Shown here piece after piece: positions 21,435-40,211 of a stretch of DNA of 64,000 nt. The DNA is from Acephala macrosclerotiorum (lineage: Eukaryota; Ascomycota; Leotiomycetes; Helotiales; Mollisiaceae). The translations under genes and the position numbers were made by a program. Under the pieces are notes generated by a model. The model did not search any database, was not told the DNA's origin, and worked only from the letters and a program-made list of their open reading frames with translations. How positions within the stretch are numbered: the stretch's first letter is position 1; the number at the start of each line of letters is the position of its first letter. Location of the stretch: the NCBI GenBank assembly GCA_014904845.1, contig MU119363.1:62001-126000 (forward strand), in the 5' to 3' direction.

Positions 21435-23503
21435 CTATAACGTGCTTTTCGCCGAAGATTTGTAATGTGCTGAGATAATTGGTGAAGTCGATAAATGGTT
21501 AGTACCTCGGGGTAGATCCACCTTCTTATACCTAACCTCCCACCTAGCAAGCGCATCGATCTCTCTTTTCTGTCCAAAGAATCCCAGTGTTGGCAGCGCT
21601 AAAATGATATCTTCGTTGTCTCTAGAGCGAAAGGAGAGAGAGGGTAAAGTCCACCTTATATCCCCACTCGCCTCCGCTTTCAGCACCTTCAAAAACTTCC
21701 GCTTATGGGGTCCATCCATCGAAGATTGGAGTTTTTTCATGTCATGTGGAGCGAATGGTCGAATATTCATTATCAGGTCGCTAGTTCTATTCTGGACGCG
21801 GATCCAATATCGTCCATCATACAATACCCAAGGTGTCCGGGCGCATTCTTCCGATGGAGGGATGACCATTGAGGGGGAGTTGGATAAGCTGTATGGTTGT
21901 CGAGAGAGGAGCCACAATGGTTGATCTTTTCCTTCCTTTATCTCGGACTCGTCGATCAAGCGAGCTTCTCTTTCTTGTCCCGGGACTTGAGGGACCATGG
22001 GTTGGAGATGAATGCTGGCTACTGTGAAAGCCTTTGGATGGATTTGCTTGAAAGGCGCTAGACCTGAAAGGCCAGGAAAGAGATATCGAACGGCACCCTG
22101 TAGAGAAGCCAGTTCGATATGCTCCTGGGGAGTGACCAAGAAAAGGATACGGCGTAGGATCTTGGCGGCAATACGTGAGTAGTCTTGCTGGAATTCTTCT
22201 GCTGTAGCATGGATGACATCACTTTCTGGAAATCGGACAGTGGCGGTTCCTGTACGTGTGTCGAATTTCTTGATTTTGCATTTTGCAACCAATGAATTCA
22301 CAACGGCATCTTCACGAAGGATCGAGTCTTGACTTCTTTGACATAGGAACAGGATAGCGTGTTTGGTGAGAGCAGCAGGCATGGCATGAGCGTTATACAT
22401 GTGCCTGATAGCGTTTCTCTTCGTGAGGGTAGGATCCTTGTTCGTATGGTCTTCAAACCACTTCATTTTCTCGCGCTCGCAGGTAGCAACAAGACGAGCT
22501 TTGTTGAAACCAAGCACTGGTCTATAGATTCTAATACCTCCGTTTTCGATTGGTAGCTGGAGACTGGTCGCTGAGAGTTTCGGTAGAGAGTTAGGAGGGG
22601 TCCCGTCCAAGAGTCTTCCACTTTCATGAATACCATGGATGCCATAGCATTCAGGTATACCTCCCGACTCTTTGATACCTATAAGGCCTGATCGTCGATG
22701 TCCAGCGATCATTCTCATCATAACAGTCTCAACTTGGTCGTCTTCATGGTGGGCAAGCAGGAGTGATTCAATACCGGCATTCTTGCATGCTTGACCCAGT
22801 AGACGGAAACGGTGCTTTCTCGCAAGGGACTCAAAGTTTGATGCAGCAGCAGCAACTTGAGAATCAGACCAGTGCATTTTGAGGACTTCCGATTTAATAC
22901 CTGGCAGACTAACTCAGTACTGTGAATCCGGAACAGAACGTGAATAACAGTACCTCGCTTTTCGAGAACATTTGACACAGCTTTTGCTTCCTCACCGCTT
23001 CCAGGTCTAACTTGATGATTGACGATGAATGCTCTGAAGCTTGCTTTTCTTAGATGATGAAGCTCGCCCAGCACTTTTTCAGCCTCCACGCGAGGCAGGT
23101 TCTGGAGATTGGAGCAGAGAGCCGCAAGAGCCATGGAATCAACGCCTCCACTGATGGCTAAGCCTAATTATCTCAGATCAGATGCATTCAATCAAAATTT
23201 ACTGCACTCTTTTGACTTACCAATCGTCCCGACACTCCACTTCCGGCCATGCTGTATAGCTTTATCTATACCCAATACTCTAGAAAGAGATTTTGCAAAT
23301 TCTAAAGTTGTAATGTGTCGTACTCTTGAGTCGCCAGTATATCGAATTCGAAGGGAACCCATGCCATTCTCATCAGTTCTTTTCTCTGTTAAAATCTTGG
23401 TGTTGATGCTGATGCAGCTGCTCGCGTGTATGTCCGAAATCGCATCGCGTCGAAATAATTTCTGAGCTCCCGAGCTCCAACTCCACCTCGTCATCACCAC
23501 CAT
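21435..23503 (-). CDS. tRNA(Ile)-lysidine synthase-like PP-loop ATPase (TilS family)
   Basis: TilS enzymes use ATP and lysine to convert the wobble C of a tRNA-Ile to lysidine so that it reads AUA. In a fungus the natural site is the mitochondrion. Exons 23221-23503, 22954-23163 and 21435-22900 give 652 residues with GT-AG introns. The PP-loop SGGVDSMAL sits at about 99-107, split from the first exon by intron 1. Family blocks follow: FIVNHQVRPGS, then HWSDSQ, then LLAHHEDDQVETVMMRMI, then RPVLGFNKARLVATCE and WFEDHTNKDPTLTKRNAIRH. The C-terminal 350 residues are longer than in bacterial enzymes and show no domain I can name. The first exon is rich in Ser/Arg and may target the protein, although it is not a clean presequence. 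The gene diverges from PET8, 104 bases apart. Confidence 0.88.
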
Positions 23504-23607
23504 GCACCCTCACCCTCAAGCTCTCTGCAGGCTTCGGCCTCTTCCATAGTGTACCTCTTCATATCCTGCAGCTCTACGAAACGAATTTGTAATCTTAAAC
23601 CACTGCA

Positions 23608-24471
23608 ATGGCTTCCCAAACCAGCCCCGCCTTCACCACCGCCCTCCTCTCCGGCGCCCTCGCAGGAACCACTGTCGACCTCTCCCTCTACCCCCTTGAC
23701 ACTCTAAAAACGCGTCTCCAATCTTCCTCCGGCTTCCTCGCTTCAGGAGGCTTCACAGGCATCTACCGTGGTGTGGGCAGTGCTATCATCGGATCTGCTC
23801 CTGGCGCCGCTCTATTTTTCTGTACATATGAATATGCGAAGAGCTTTTTGTCTACAAGGCGACGTGCGAATGGGTTAGATAATGGGAATGGGGACTGGTC
23901 GGCGCCAATTGAGCACATGGCTGCTGCTAGTCTAGGGGAGGTAGCTGCTTGTGCAGTCAGAGTGCCTACGGAAGTCGTGAAGCAACGGGCTCAAGCAGGG
24001 CAATATCCAAGTTCTTTATTGTCGTTACAAGCTATCCTAGCACAACACCGAACGATCGGTATATCTGGAGTCTGGAGAGAGCTATATCGAGGCTGGTCTG
24101 TTACGATTATGCGAGAAGTGCCGTTTACGGTCATACAATTCCCATTATGGGAATCGATGAAGGAATACAGGAGAAGAACGTCTGGGAAGGATAGCATAAG
24201 TGCGTTTGAGAGTGGGGTGTTTGGAAGTTTGGCTGGGGCGGTAGCGGCGGGGACGACGACACCGTTGGATGTGCTGAAGACGAGGATGATGTTAGCGAAG
24301 GAGAAGACGGCTATGGTGCCGTTATTGAGGCAGATTTTGAGGGATAGTGGTCCTAGGGCTTTCTTTGCGGGGATTGGGCCGAGGATTTTGTGGATTAGTG
24401 CTGGAGGAGCGATATTCTTGGGGTCGTATCAGTGGGCATATAATTCTCTTTCGGGGGAAGGTAGATGGTAG
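23608..24471 (+). CDS. PET8: Mitochondrial S-adenosylmethionine carrier
   Basis: The carrier imports S-adenosylmethionine into the matrix for methylation and cofactor synthesis. One exon encodes 287 residues, near the usual family length. Three mitochondrial-carrier repeats are visible with signatures LYPLDTLKTR, VPTEVVKQRAQ and TTPLDVLKTR, each followed by an aromatic/Gly block such as GIYRGVG and ELYRGW. The second repeat (RVPTEVVKQRAQAGQY) is the SAM-carrier form. No EF-hands are present, unlike SAL1. The start at 23608 follows a short C-rich leader. It shares a 104-base divergent promoter with the lysidine-synthase-like gene, so the two may be co-expressed. Confidence 0.93.
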   Translation: MASQTSPAFTTALLSGALAGTTVDLSLYPLDTLKTRLQSSSGFLASGGFTGIYRGVGSAIIGSAPGAALFFCTYEYAKSFLSTRRRANGLDNGNGDWSAPIEHMAAASLGEVAACAVRVPTEVVKQRAQAGQYPSSLLSLQAILAQHRTIGISGVWRELYRGWSVTIMREVPFTVIQFPLWESMKEYRRRTSGKDSISAFESGVFGSLAGAVAAGTTTPLDVLKTRMMLAKEKTAMVPLLRQILRDSGPRAFFAGIGPRILWISAGGAIFLGSYQWAYNSLSGEGRW

Positions 24472-24763
24472 AACGAATAGGTTTGGTGGTGGTATGCATA
24501 TATATGGCGTTGGCAGCATGGGGGACACCGCTTTTCCTTGTACATTAAGAACAATCTTCTTGTATGAATATATGAAGCTACGATGGACATTCAACAGTCA
24601 CTCCCAAGCCAAAATCGCAGGGTAACCTTAAGGTAAAGTCCTGACTATATTAGAGGGCTAACAGGCCAAGCAGGAGTACACAATGATCTGAACGAGGTCT
24701 GTACCCATAATGCCATTCATTTCATTAGATTACTTAGAACACCTAGTCCATGATTGAACACGA

Positions 24764-28118
<3,355 letters not shown>

Positions 28119-28607
28119 GGCCACCTATGGCAATCTAGCAGTCATGCGGTTCGAGTTATTGAAGCATGAAACGGTCGCACGATTATGCATGTAAACGATA
28201 TCTATAACTGAGGTCCTGTGAGTCGATGCCCAAGTTGCACGAGTACGACAGAAGCTCCCCCATGAGCTTGCCCTGTTCAGTGTAGACGCCCCCAAACTTC
28301 GCGTGTAGTTGACGGGTTTAGCCGCGGGATAAACAAGCAGTGCTGCCCATGCAGCTAGAGAAGAGCTTAGCAAAGTCAATCGCAACTTAGAAACTTTGCC
28401 AATAAGTAAGTGGGTAGTGTAGTGTCAATAGCTGTGAATGTCACGTTCATTGCATTTCTGAACTCGTACAAAACGCCCCTTTCTTAGGTCTCCATGACCC
28501 AGACCCAGAACCCAGCCGATGAATCATGCGCCCCATACGCACGCCTTGTAAACAGATGGGTATCTTTGTGCAGTGCCTCCCAAAAACGCCATAAATGCAA
28601 ATGCTCC
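28119..28607. other. Intergenic between WDR48-type gene and ULP1
   Basis: These 489 bases are upstream of the WDR48-type gene and downstream of ULP1, both on the minus strand. An 86-codon minus frame at 28125-28385 starts with a signal-like hydrophobic stretch but has no other support. Confidence 0.5.
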
Positions 28608-30316
28608 TTATGCAGCCGGTAGCAAACCTCCTTTGCCCCATTCGAAGTCCTTCGTAAACCCCCGATTAAGAAGAATAGCAGCAATACATCTCCTCTGCTG
28701 CGTCATATCCCGTTCTTCATAACAGGAAGTATCAATCCCCAAAGCAACGCAAAAAGCATTGGTACACACAAACACTCCACAATCGTAGCCGTTCGTTTGG
28801 ATCGCACAAGCAGTCCTCGGCGTTGTCCATTCCTCTTCCTTATATTTTGAGCCGAGCTGGTGCTTCAGCCAACCCCGCATCTGACGGATAAATTCCGTTG
28901 GAGTTCCTCCCATAGAGTCGAAGTACTCGATCGTTTTGGCGATAGGACGAACGACTCCAATGGTCCAGTGAGAACCTTGACATATCGGAACAAAGACCGA
29001 ATCCACTTCCATCAGTGAAGCACCAGGTGCCTTTTTTCGCTTCATAAGCCTGTCCGTGCTGGAAGGGCCTTTGTTCCTCAAGTTCGTGTAGAAGAAGCTA
29101 TTGTGCGCAATAAACTTGGGCACTGTGGTAGACTTCTCCCCGAAGGCCTTTGCCTCCTCTGCCGCAGCTTCATTGGCTGCAGCCACAACCCATTCAATGT
29201 AGGTGTTTATGATTTCGTCGTTAAGCCAAGATCGATGGGCTAGTAGAGTATTGAAGTCCTTCAAGCGTAGCTCGGTCCCTTCCAGAGACGTGGTGATAGT
29301 TTCGTGGCCGCTCCTTTTCTGCACCTGTTTGACCCGGGCATCCCATCTCGCATCTAAAGGTTCAACCAATGCCCTCAACGGATACTGTCGATGTAATCGG
29401 CGATCCTTCCTAGCTTGTATTACAGCTCTCTCCTGCTCAATTCGTCGTTGTTCGCGGACCCTCTCGCGCTCCTTTTCTTTAGACTCTGAAGGTCTCAATC
29501 CTGGCTCCTTCCCATCGAGGAACAAGCTCTCTAATGCATCTGCCAAGCCTCCCTTCGTCGCTCGCACTTCGCTCCGTGGCAATGACTCTGGTGTAGCCGG
29601 GGCCCGGCCCATGGAGCTTTTCGACGCAAAACCGCGTTGATAGGAAGCATATTCTGGTGATGCGGACGAGCTTGACGACGCTGCTGGGGAAGGTGATGGG
29701 TCGGAGTATCTTCTCTTCTGACTCGATTGTTCCGGTTCCGGTGAGGAATCTGTAGACGGTAGTGGCTTGGTTGATCTGCCCTTTGGCTTCGAAGACCCAA
29801 ATGCAGGGGGTGCCCAGAAGTCGTCAATACCCTTGCGCGCTTCCTCTTCATCTTTAAATCTTGTGACATCAATTCGGCCTCGTCCTTCCTTCCGACCTCT
29901 GTCGACCACAGACTTAGATCTCGTAGAATTGTGCCGCCGTACGCGCTTTTCGGTCGTTGGGTATGTCGCGCTCTCATATACCGGCAGGACATTGTTATCT
30001 GGGCTCGCTTTTAGCATGTTAGCCTCAAGACCTGCTACGTAGATCTGCTACTGACCACCAGTGCCCTCGTGAACCATTTCGGAAGAGGTCGAAAAGATGG
30101 AGCTTAAACCGCTTCGAACGAGGTGGTAGAAAGTGTACGGTATATTGCGAGCTGCAGACAACGTTGCCTGGTGCCAGTGCATGTTATCGGTTTCTTGAGT
30201 GGGCTAATTGACGTGTCAGCGTCGCTCTCCTTAGATTGTTCCGAGGCGATCTCTTCAACCTCTTCCGCAGTCGAGCGCGTCAACTGCTCTTCAGCTTTTC
30301 GCTTCAAGCTGGTCAT
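28608..30316 (-). CDS. ULP1: Ulp1-type SUMO protease (peptidase C48)
   Basis: Ulp1 matures SUMO and removes it from targets at the nuclear pore. The main exon (28608-30007) carries a disordered basic N-terminal half, an Arg/Glu-rich helix (about 245-275) and the C48 protease domain. [25 protein letters not shown] opens the domain. The catalytic set is visible: His in QGSHWTIGV (about 415), Asp in YFDSMGG (432), Gln in [13 protein letters not shown] (472) and Cys (478). Exon 2 (30056-30203) encodes [22 protein letters not shown], typical of fungal Ulp1 N-termini. Exon 1 (30260-30316) encodes [19 protein letters not shown] and needs a weak GTTGAA donor; it is the least certain part. With this model the protein has 534 residues. 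The C-terminal protease call is firm, the first exon tentative. Confidence 0.88.
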
Positions 30317-30989
30317 GTCGAGGTTTTCTGGACCAAGAGCTGCAGATGGATGGGTTGGTTCAACATCGATATTTTGTAGTAGGTGATCTCGGGATTCGTG
30401 ATGGTGAGTTGTTGTCGTTGAAAGAGTCTGTTGAGTTGACGATTGCGGCGCGATCTCAAAGAGGCGGGCTGGAAAGTCAGAATTTAAGGTTTGGCATAAC
30501 TGGCTGTGATTGGCTAATGATGACCCACTTCAGCAAGCTGGCCTGCAATGTACGGATATGGATCACGGCTTGTAATTATCAAGAACCTTGGAATAAAAAT
30601 TGTCTTCAACGTTGTTCATCTCATTGATTTCGTGTTTCACTTCATCTAACAAAAATACTATCCACTGCGAGCATTTACGAAATAATGAAATCAAATGTCC
30701 TCAGGCAAAGTGCTTCATTAACCATGAGGAGAGAAGAGGTCCCACATAAGGTGGGAGCCTCTGAGCTAAAGTACAAGCAGTCTGAAAGAACTGTAGAGGC
30801 TGCGGGCTACTGCAGATCTCAGACAAGGAAGATTCCAGAGTTGACGCGTGAGTTCCACGTGACTGTGGAGCTACAAAATCATCAGGTCCTAAAAAAGCTT
30901 CTTTAACTTAGCTAACATGTTCCAAAGGATTTGGATCATTGCAGATATCTACGGATGATATGACAGTCATTAAAACAAGAAATGCCGAT
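30317..30989. other. Intergenic, upstream of ULP1
   Basis: These 673 bases separate the ULP1 start from the monooxygenase stop. Short frames occur, none protein-like. Nothing else is seen. Confidence 0.5.
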
Positions 30990-34628
<3,639 letters not shown>

Positions 34629-37600
34629 ATGAATGCCCCAGACCAACCCGAGCGAGGTGGTTGGGACGAAGATAGTAAGTTTCCCTCCCTCAAAACCTCC
34701 GAGGATTGCCTTCTGACTCGCTTTGCTGAATGTCGAAACTTTATTGTTCGCACCCTAGAATGGGTACCACGAAATTACAACTACCAGGATGGCTTGAGAT
34801 TTATACACAAGGAGCTTGAAATCGCCTTTGGAGACGAGAATGGACATTTGGCAATTGGGGTACTGGAAGAGCTGATCCTATTGGATGGTCTTCCACCGTG
34901 GCCGGAGGCCATCTTCCAACGGTGGAAGCATGCCTACCGACATCGCCATGTGAGTATATAGAGGCTGGCAGGGATTTTATTCCATTCCTAGATCAGTTTT
35001 GCCCTTGCTCTCCTTGAACGACTACGTTTGACGGCTGGCTGACAGTTTCCCTCAGGAGGTTTTACATACTCCGCACACACCTTCCACCAGAACAATCCTA
35101 CGCCCGGTTATAGCCACGAAGAAAGTTAGGTTATCATTGCCTTTAGCGAACGATGGAATCGATGATACTGACGCAGCCTCCCCGGTGCCTCTGCCGCCGT
35201 CCTCGAGTGTGACTACTGAGGGGGCAGCTGTCGAGATTGTCAGGATGAACACCGTTCTCATCGAAGAGCCTCCCGCTTCTATCGTCCCAGAGCCCGTTAC
35301 CCCAGCCGCTGAAGAGCAAACAATCCAGTCTGACCTCGAAGGCACTGCGCGCAGCGAAACGTCTTGGGCTATTGAGCACACAGTGTACATGTCCAAGAAG
35401 GGGGCAAAGCCAAGTATCTTCTCAGGTATGCCGTTTCCCTGAAATCAACGATCATCCACCGATCCAGGCCGATTGCCCGTCCATTCTTAACCGAACGAAG
35501 CATACTGATATCGTGGCCAGCTTTCACTCGGGAAGAATTTGAGCAGAAATCAAGAGATCCGCGATTTGGCACCGGTGGTAAAATTACGGGGATGAAATTT
35601 GTTCATCCGCCTTCTAAAGACGAACATATCTCGGATGCAACCAAAGCACTGGCTGAGGAGAGCTCGAAAGGCAATTTCGACTCGAATAAGAGTGAAAAGG
35701 CAAAGACACAAGAAGGAACCCCTGACGAGCATGTGCACTTTGCCCGCGCTCTTTGGGTCGTCCTCCGGAGACGCCTTCAAAAGTTGGCTCGCTCAGTTGC
35801 TACCGGCATTCGTAAACACGAAGACGAAGAAGCAAGTGAGCTGGAAAGTGAACTGAACTTCAAGAAATTTTCAAAGAAGATGTTTCAGGCTGAGAAAGCC
35901 AAACGATTTGACTTCCAACGTCATTTACGAGAAATGCACTGGCCATCCGAAGTTGAAATTCCAAACGCAAATTTTGCGAGGAAATATCATCTTGTTCCTC
36001 GAGGGGAAGTATTGCCCGTGGAGATCTTGAATGTCCGTCAACACACTGTGACAGAGGATGTAGAAGGAGCTTTCAAGTGGTTCTGGGCCCACGCCAGGTT
36101 CGAAATCGAAGATCTTCAAATAGAGGGAGAATCGTTAAGCGGCACGTTAAGACAAAAGTTGTTCTTTCGGTACGTTGAAGATTGCAAGGATCCACTACCG
36201 CTGGACCCGTCGCTGTTCTTGGATACGGGGTTGGACTTCAATTGGGGTCGAAGCCGCGACGGCTCGTCTGTGGAAAGTTTGGATCAGATATCCAATGAGA
36301 CCTTATCTGGTTGCCGTCAAGACAAAAGTACCGCAGAGGACCTCGGAATCAGCATTAGAGGTCCTGAAAGCACGGAATACTTAGCTGTTGACCTGGCTAT
36401 TAGCCTACACAGTGGAGGCCACAACAGCAGCGTGGGCTCTGTAGATGACTGGCATTCAGCACAATCTCATCCTGTGACCGAGGGATCACAGAACGGAATT
36501 ATAGAGGCACAAAAGAAGGAAGATGTCGAGGAGAGTACCCATCCCTTTATGCTGCCCAGAACAACATACATTCCATCATCACCCACCACCAAAACATCAA
36601 AGGAAACCAAGATGGCTAAGACAATCACCAAATACAAACGGAGCAGCAGTAGAGGGGGCATGGTGCTTCCTTATTCTCCAACTGTGTCGAGCCGCAGTGC
36701 ATCGTTCAGTGAGAGAAGAGGTGGGGTTTTGACACAGCCAAATACTACCAATGTCCCTGAAATCAAATGCCACTCACCTGGTAGCTCGACGAGACCAGCT
36801 ATGTCTGGGCTCACTCTTGTATCTAACCAAAAACAGTTTGCTCAGTCAGACATTCGTGGTAGCTCGGCGTCTCTTCGAAGCCCTTCGATCAAAGCAATTC
36901 CTCGAGACCGAGGACCGTCAATTCTCACGGGCAACTTGACGACTTCAACAAGTATGCGGACCGGAAGATTCGCCTCGAAGCTAAATAGCACGGAATGTGT
37001 CACCCAGCGCTTTCCCAATATTTCCAATCGTCCTCCTGTTCCTTCTTTAGCCTTCGATCATAAGAAAATATTGAAAGGATCGACAAGAAAGACCTCGATC
37101 CCTCCATTTTCCGCAAGTATGGGTTGCATGGGTTCTAGACCGATTGCTGGTTCTCTGGTACCTAGAGAGGTAGATGATTTCGATGGTTCACCTCCTCCTG
37201 GACCAGCGTCACAGGCTCCTCGAAACGTAGTCGTTGCTATCAGCAGCGGAGACGTCCCAGATGGAGGCTCCAGACCCACGGCCAGCGATGTTCATCCACT
37301 AGGTTTCGACGAAATGTGCGATGCCACGCCTCCCACATCACCACGACGAGCCCCTCGAGATACGGCAGCTGGCACAAGCAGTGTAGTCGTCCAAAGCTCA
37401 CACCCCGGACCTATGGACAATATCGTGTCTCCACCAGACGGCCTAGACGATACAAGCCCCCCCGAATCGCATGCTCTTGCTATTCAACGTATGGTGGCAG
37501 CAACTAACAACGAATTGGTCAGAAGTGGCAGCGTGAAATCAATGGCCAGACCTCTCTCGCCCAAGGAATTCGATGATACTTACCATATACCCCACGTTGG

Positions 37601-40211
37601 ACTACCTCATATTGTACCACCAGGAAATGGGTCCATCGAAGAGCAAAGCCCGATGTCGTTGGTTGTCCCTGTGTCTAAGAACTCGAATGATATCTTCAGT
37701 GCGCCCGAATTTCGGCAACGAGATTCTGCAAATACCAGAGCTGCACCTTCACAACACCTACAGACTTCACAAAGAGTTACTAGCATCGGAGCCGAAACTC
37801 GGCAGAGGGATTCTCCGGAGCTATCTCGCGTCTATCGGTGGCAGAATCGGCACCAACACAACACAGGCAATTTTGACGGTGCTTCTGGAGAAATTTGCTT
37901 GCCGACTCTGGGCCAAAAAGACAATCCTAACGTCCACAAGACTACAGTTCATGTTAATGGTTACGAAATAACTACAGTTTGCTGGAACGTTTCAAAAAAC
38001 AATCCCAAAATGGCTTCAGAGCAGGGAGATCTTGCTTCGTACTACGATTCCCCATCCCCTCCACCTTTACGCATCTTCAAGCAGCCAGGCCACGTCCGTG
38101 TTGCACAAAGTCAACAGCAACTTGGTGAGGACAACCCCTACAAGGAAAACCTAACCTTCCCTCCTCGAATTTCATCTATGCGCACCTCAGAGCTGGTGGA
38201 TGATGGCTTTGGTTTGCCCATTGCTGAGACTTTCAATTACGTTGATCGCGACAGAGGTCATAATCGCAAACGCAGCAACGCGACTTCTAGCGCAGCAACA
38301 GCACAGTCCAGTCGCGCGATCAACAGCGTTACCAACCCCTCTGCCGGCTATCCTGCACGAGTCAATACTTCAGGATCAGCTCTCTCGAACTACTCAAGTC
38401 AACACTTATCCGGCTCTTCTGGTATTATTGGAAATTTCGTTCCTTTTGATTCGCCAGCCATGAACATCTCAGCTCCCGCTGCCAACAACAATAGAGGCAA
38501 TCTGGACACGTAAGTTATCTTCCCAATCATCCGAACCGTGGCTGAATCAACCATCTCCCTTTAGACTTGGAAAAATCAAGAAAGATGTGAACCCCTATCA
38601 ATTCGAACCTGATACTCCTGTACCAGCGCATCACCACACCCACATGACTACATTCACGGACTTCATCTCGGACCCGCATGAGTCTCAGTTGGCACACACT
38701 CCTGAGGCTTTCTTCTTGAAGAAATCTCCTTCTACAGGTAATTCAATGTCGAATGGTCATCAATTTACTCCCATGAAGCCGGCTGGATCCAAATCAGACA
38801 AGCGCGGTATGCCAAGAAGCGAATCGTCCCCGGCCGTGTCGCACCCAGCCAGGTTCCAGGCGCAATTTCAGAGAGGTCCTGATATCGCTTCTCGTTATGG
38901 CGAAGTTGTTGATCCAAGTTCCCCAACTCGACGTGGACGTTCACCTCAACCACAAGGTCGACGCGGCCGATCCTACGAGGAAGATGGCACCCCCAAAGCC
39001 TTCAATCAATATCATGCAGTCGATCCAAAGGATTGGCGTTTTCCGGAGCCTCCCCGTCGTCCAAATGCCTCTCATCAACATAACCAAGGTCATTTCGGTG
39101 AATACCACCCCGAAACTCCACTTCGATCACCCCTCCGGGCACCCACTATTGAACAAAACGCTTTCAGCTCCTCTGTGTCAAGCCGCTACAGACCTGCATC
39201 TCCTACAAAGCCCTTGGGCAATGTTGTTGAGCGCGATGAAGTTGTCGCTGATCTCCCCGAGACCCCTAGCTCCTCGCCAAAAAAGCGTTCCCGTTCACCT
39301 ATGAAGAAGATGTTCGGCGAGAATGGCTGGCTCGGACATTCACCTCTAGAGGCGCAGGGTACTGCTCGACAAGTTCAGAAGGCTTCTGCCAACCCCAAGG
39401 AGAAAAAGGGCTTGATGGACAAGCTCAGAGCAAAGATGGTTGATATTGTAAGTTTCTGCTCTTTGGACTTCGCTGCTTCGCAGACTAACCAAATCTCCAG
39501 GCCGAAAAGGCCGATCTGAGTCCAATTGGTCGGTCTCGAAATAGCGCCGATAATCCAGCCAAAATCTCATTCCTCCCAACGTCCCTTGCACCTCCATATC
39601 AAGCAAGAATCCTGGCAGAAGTTGAATTCTTCCTGGTTCACACCGCGAATAGCTTCCTCATGAACCAATTCAGTCAAGGCCGTTTGGATGTTGATTCGAT
39701 CAAGAAGACTATCGATGCTTGGAAGGCTAAGGGTCGCCCTAACGTCATCGAGTTCATGTACGATCAAGCAACACAACGAGACCTCATTGCGATAAACCAA
39801 CAAAATTTACAATTCTATGGTCGCAGAGCTGACGACATCGTTCGGATCAATACAACACTCCATACCTGGAAGTTAGTTGCACGCTACATGGCTATCCGCA
39901 CCTTCTGCGAGGCTGATACAGTCATCTTAAAGTTGTTTTTCGACATCGAACAGATTCTAGAGCTTCTAGGTTGTGTCGATTCGCTTCTGGCGAGATTCCA
40001 ACAGGTTCGAACCATTACCAATGACAGGATCCGACAACAGAAGAAGCATAACAGTGAAGCTCAAAGTGTACGCAACGGACAAGAGAGAACATGGTACACT
40101 CAGTCTTCCGAGTCAGCTGGAGCCGCAGCCAGATCTATGCGTGAATCCTTCGACGATCCATATGGAGGCTTGAAGCTTGTCCCGGATCACTACAGGGCGC
40201 AATATGGTTAG
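34629..40211 (+). CDS. Large protein of unknown function, six exons
   Basis: Exons 34629-34949, 35046-35106, 35147-35425, 35521-38509, 38565-39447 and 39501-40211 join in frame (5244 bases, 1,747 residues). Introns are GT-AG; the second is only 40 bases. Residues 1-110 look folded (FIVRTLEWVPRNYNYQDGL). After an acidic/Pro linker, about 205-440 is charged and helical (FTREEFEQKSRDPRFGTGG, REMHWPSEVEIPNANFARKYHLVP). Residues about 440-1450 are Ser/Pro/Thr-rich and probably disordered. The last 240 residues look folded and helical (ILAEVEFFLVHTANSFLMNQF, then IEFMYDQATQRDLIAINQQN and FCEADTVILKLFFDIEQILELLG). No catalytic motif, signal peptide or membrane span is seen. The two ends could belong to two neighbouring genes, but splice phases support one. 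I do not recognise the family. Confidence 0.7.

Noticed and set aside
28125..28385. 86-codon minus frame with signal-like N-terminus
   Set aside because: Only the first 22 residues look like a signal peptide; the rest lacks Cys or any pattern. It sits in the promoter of the WDR48-type gene.
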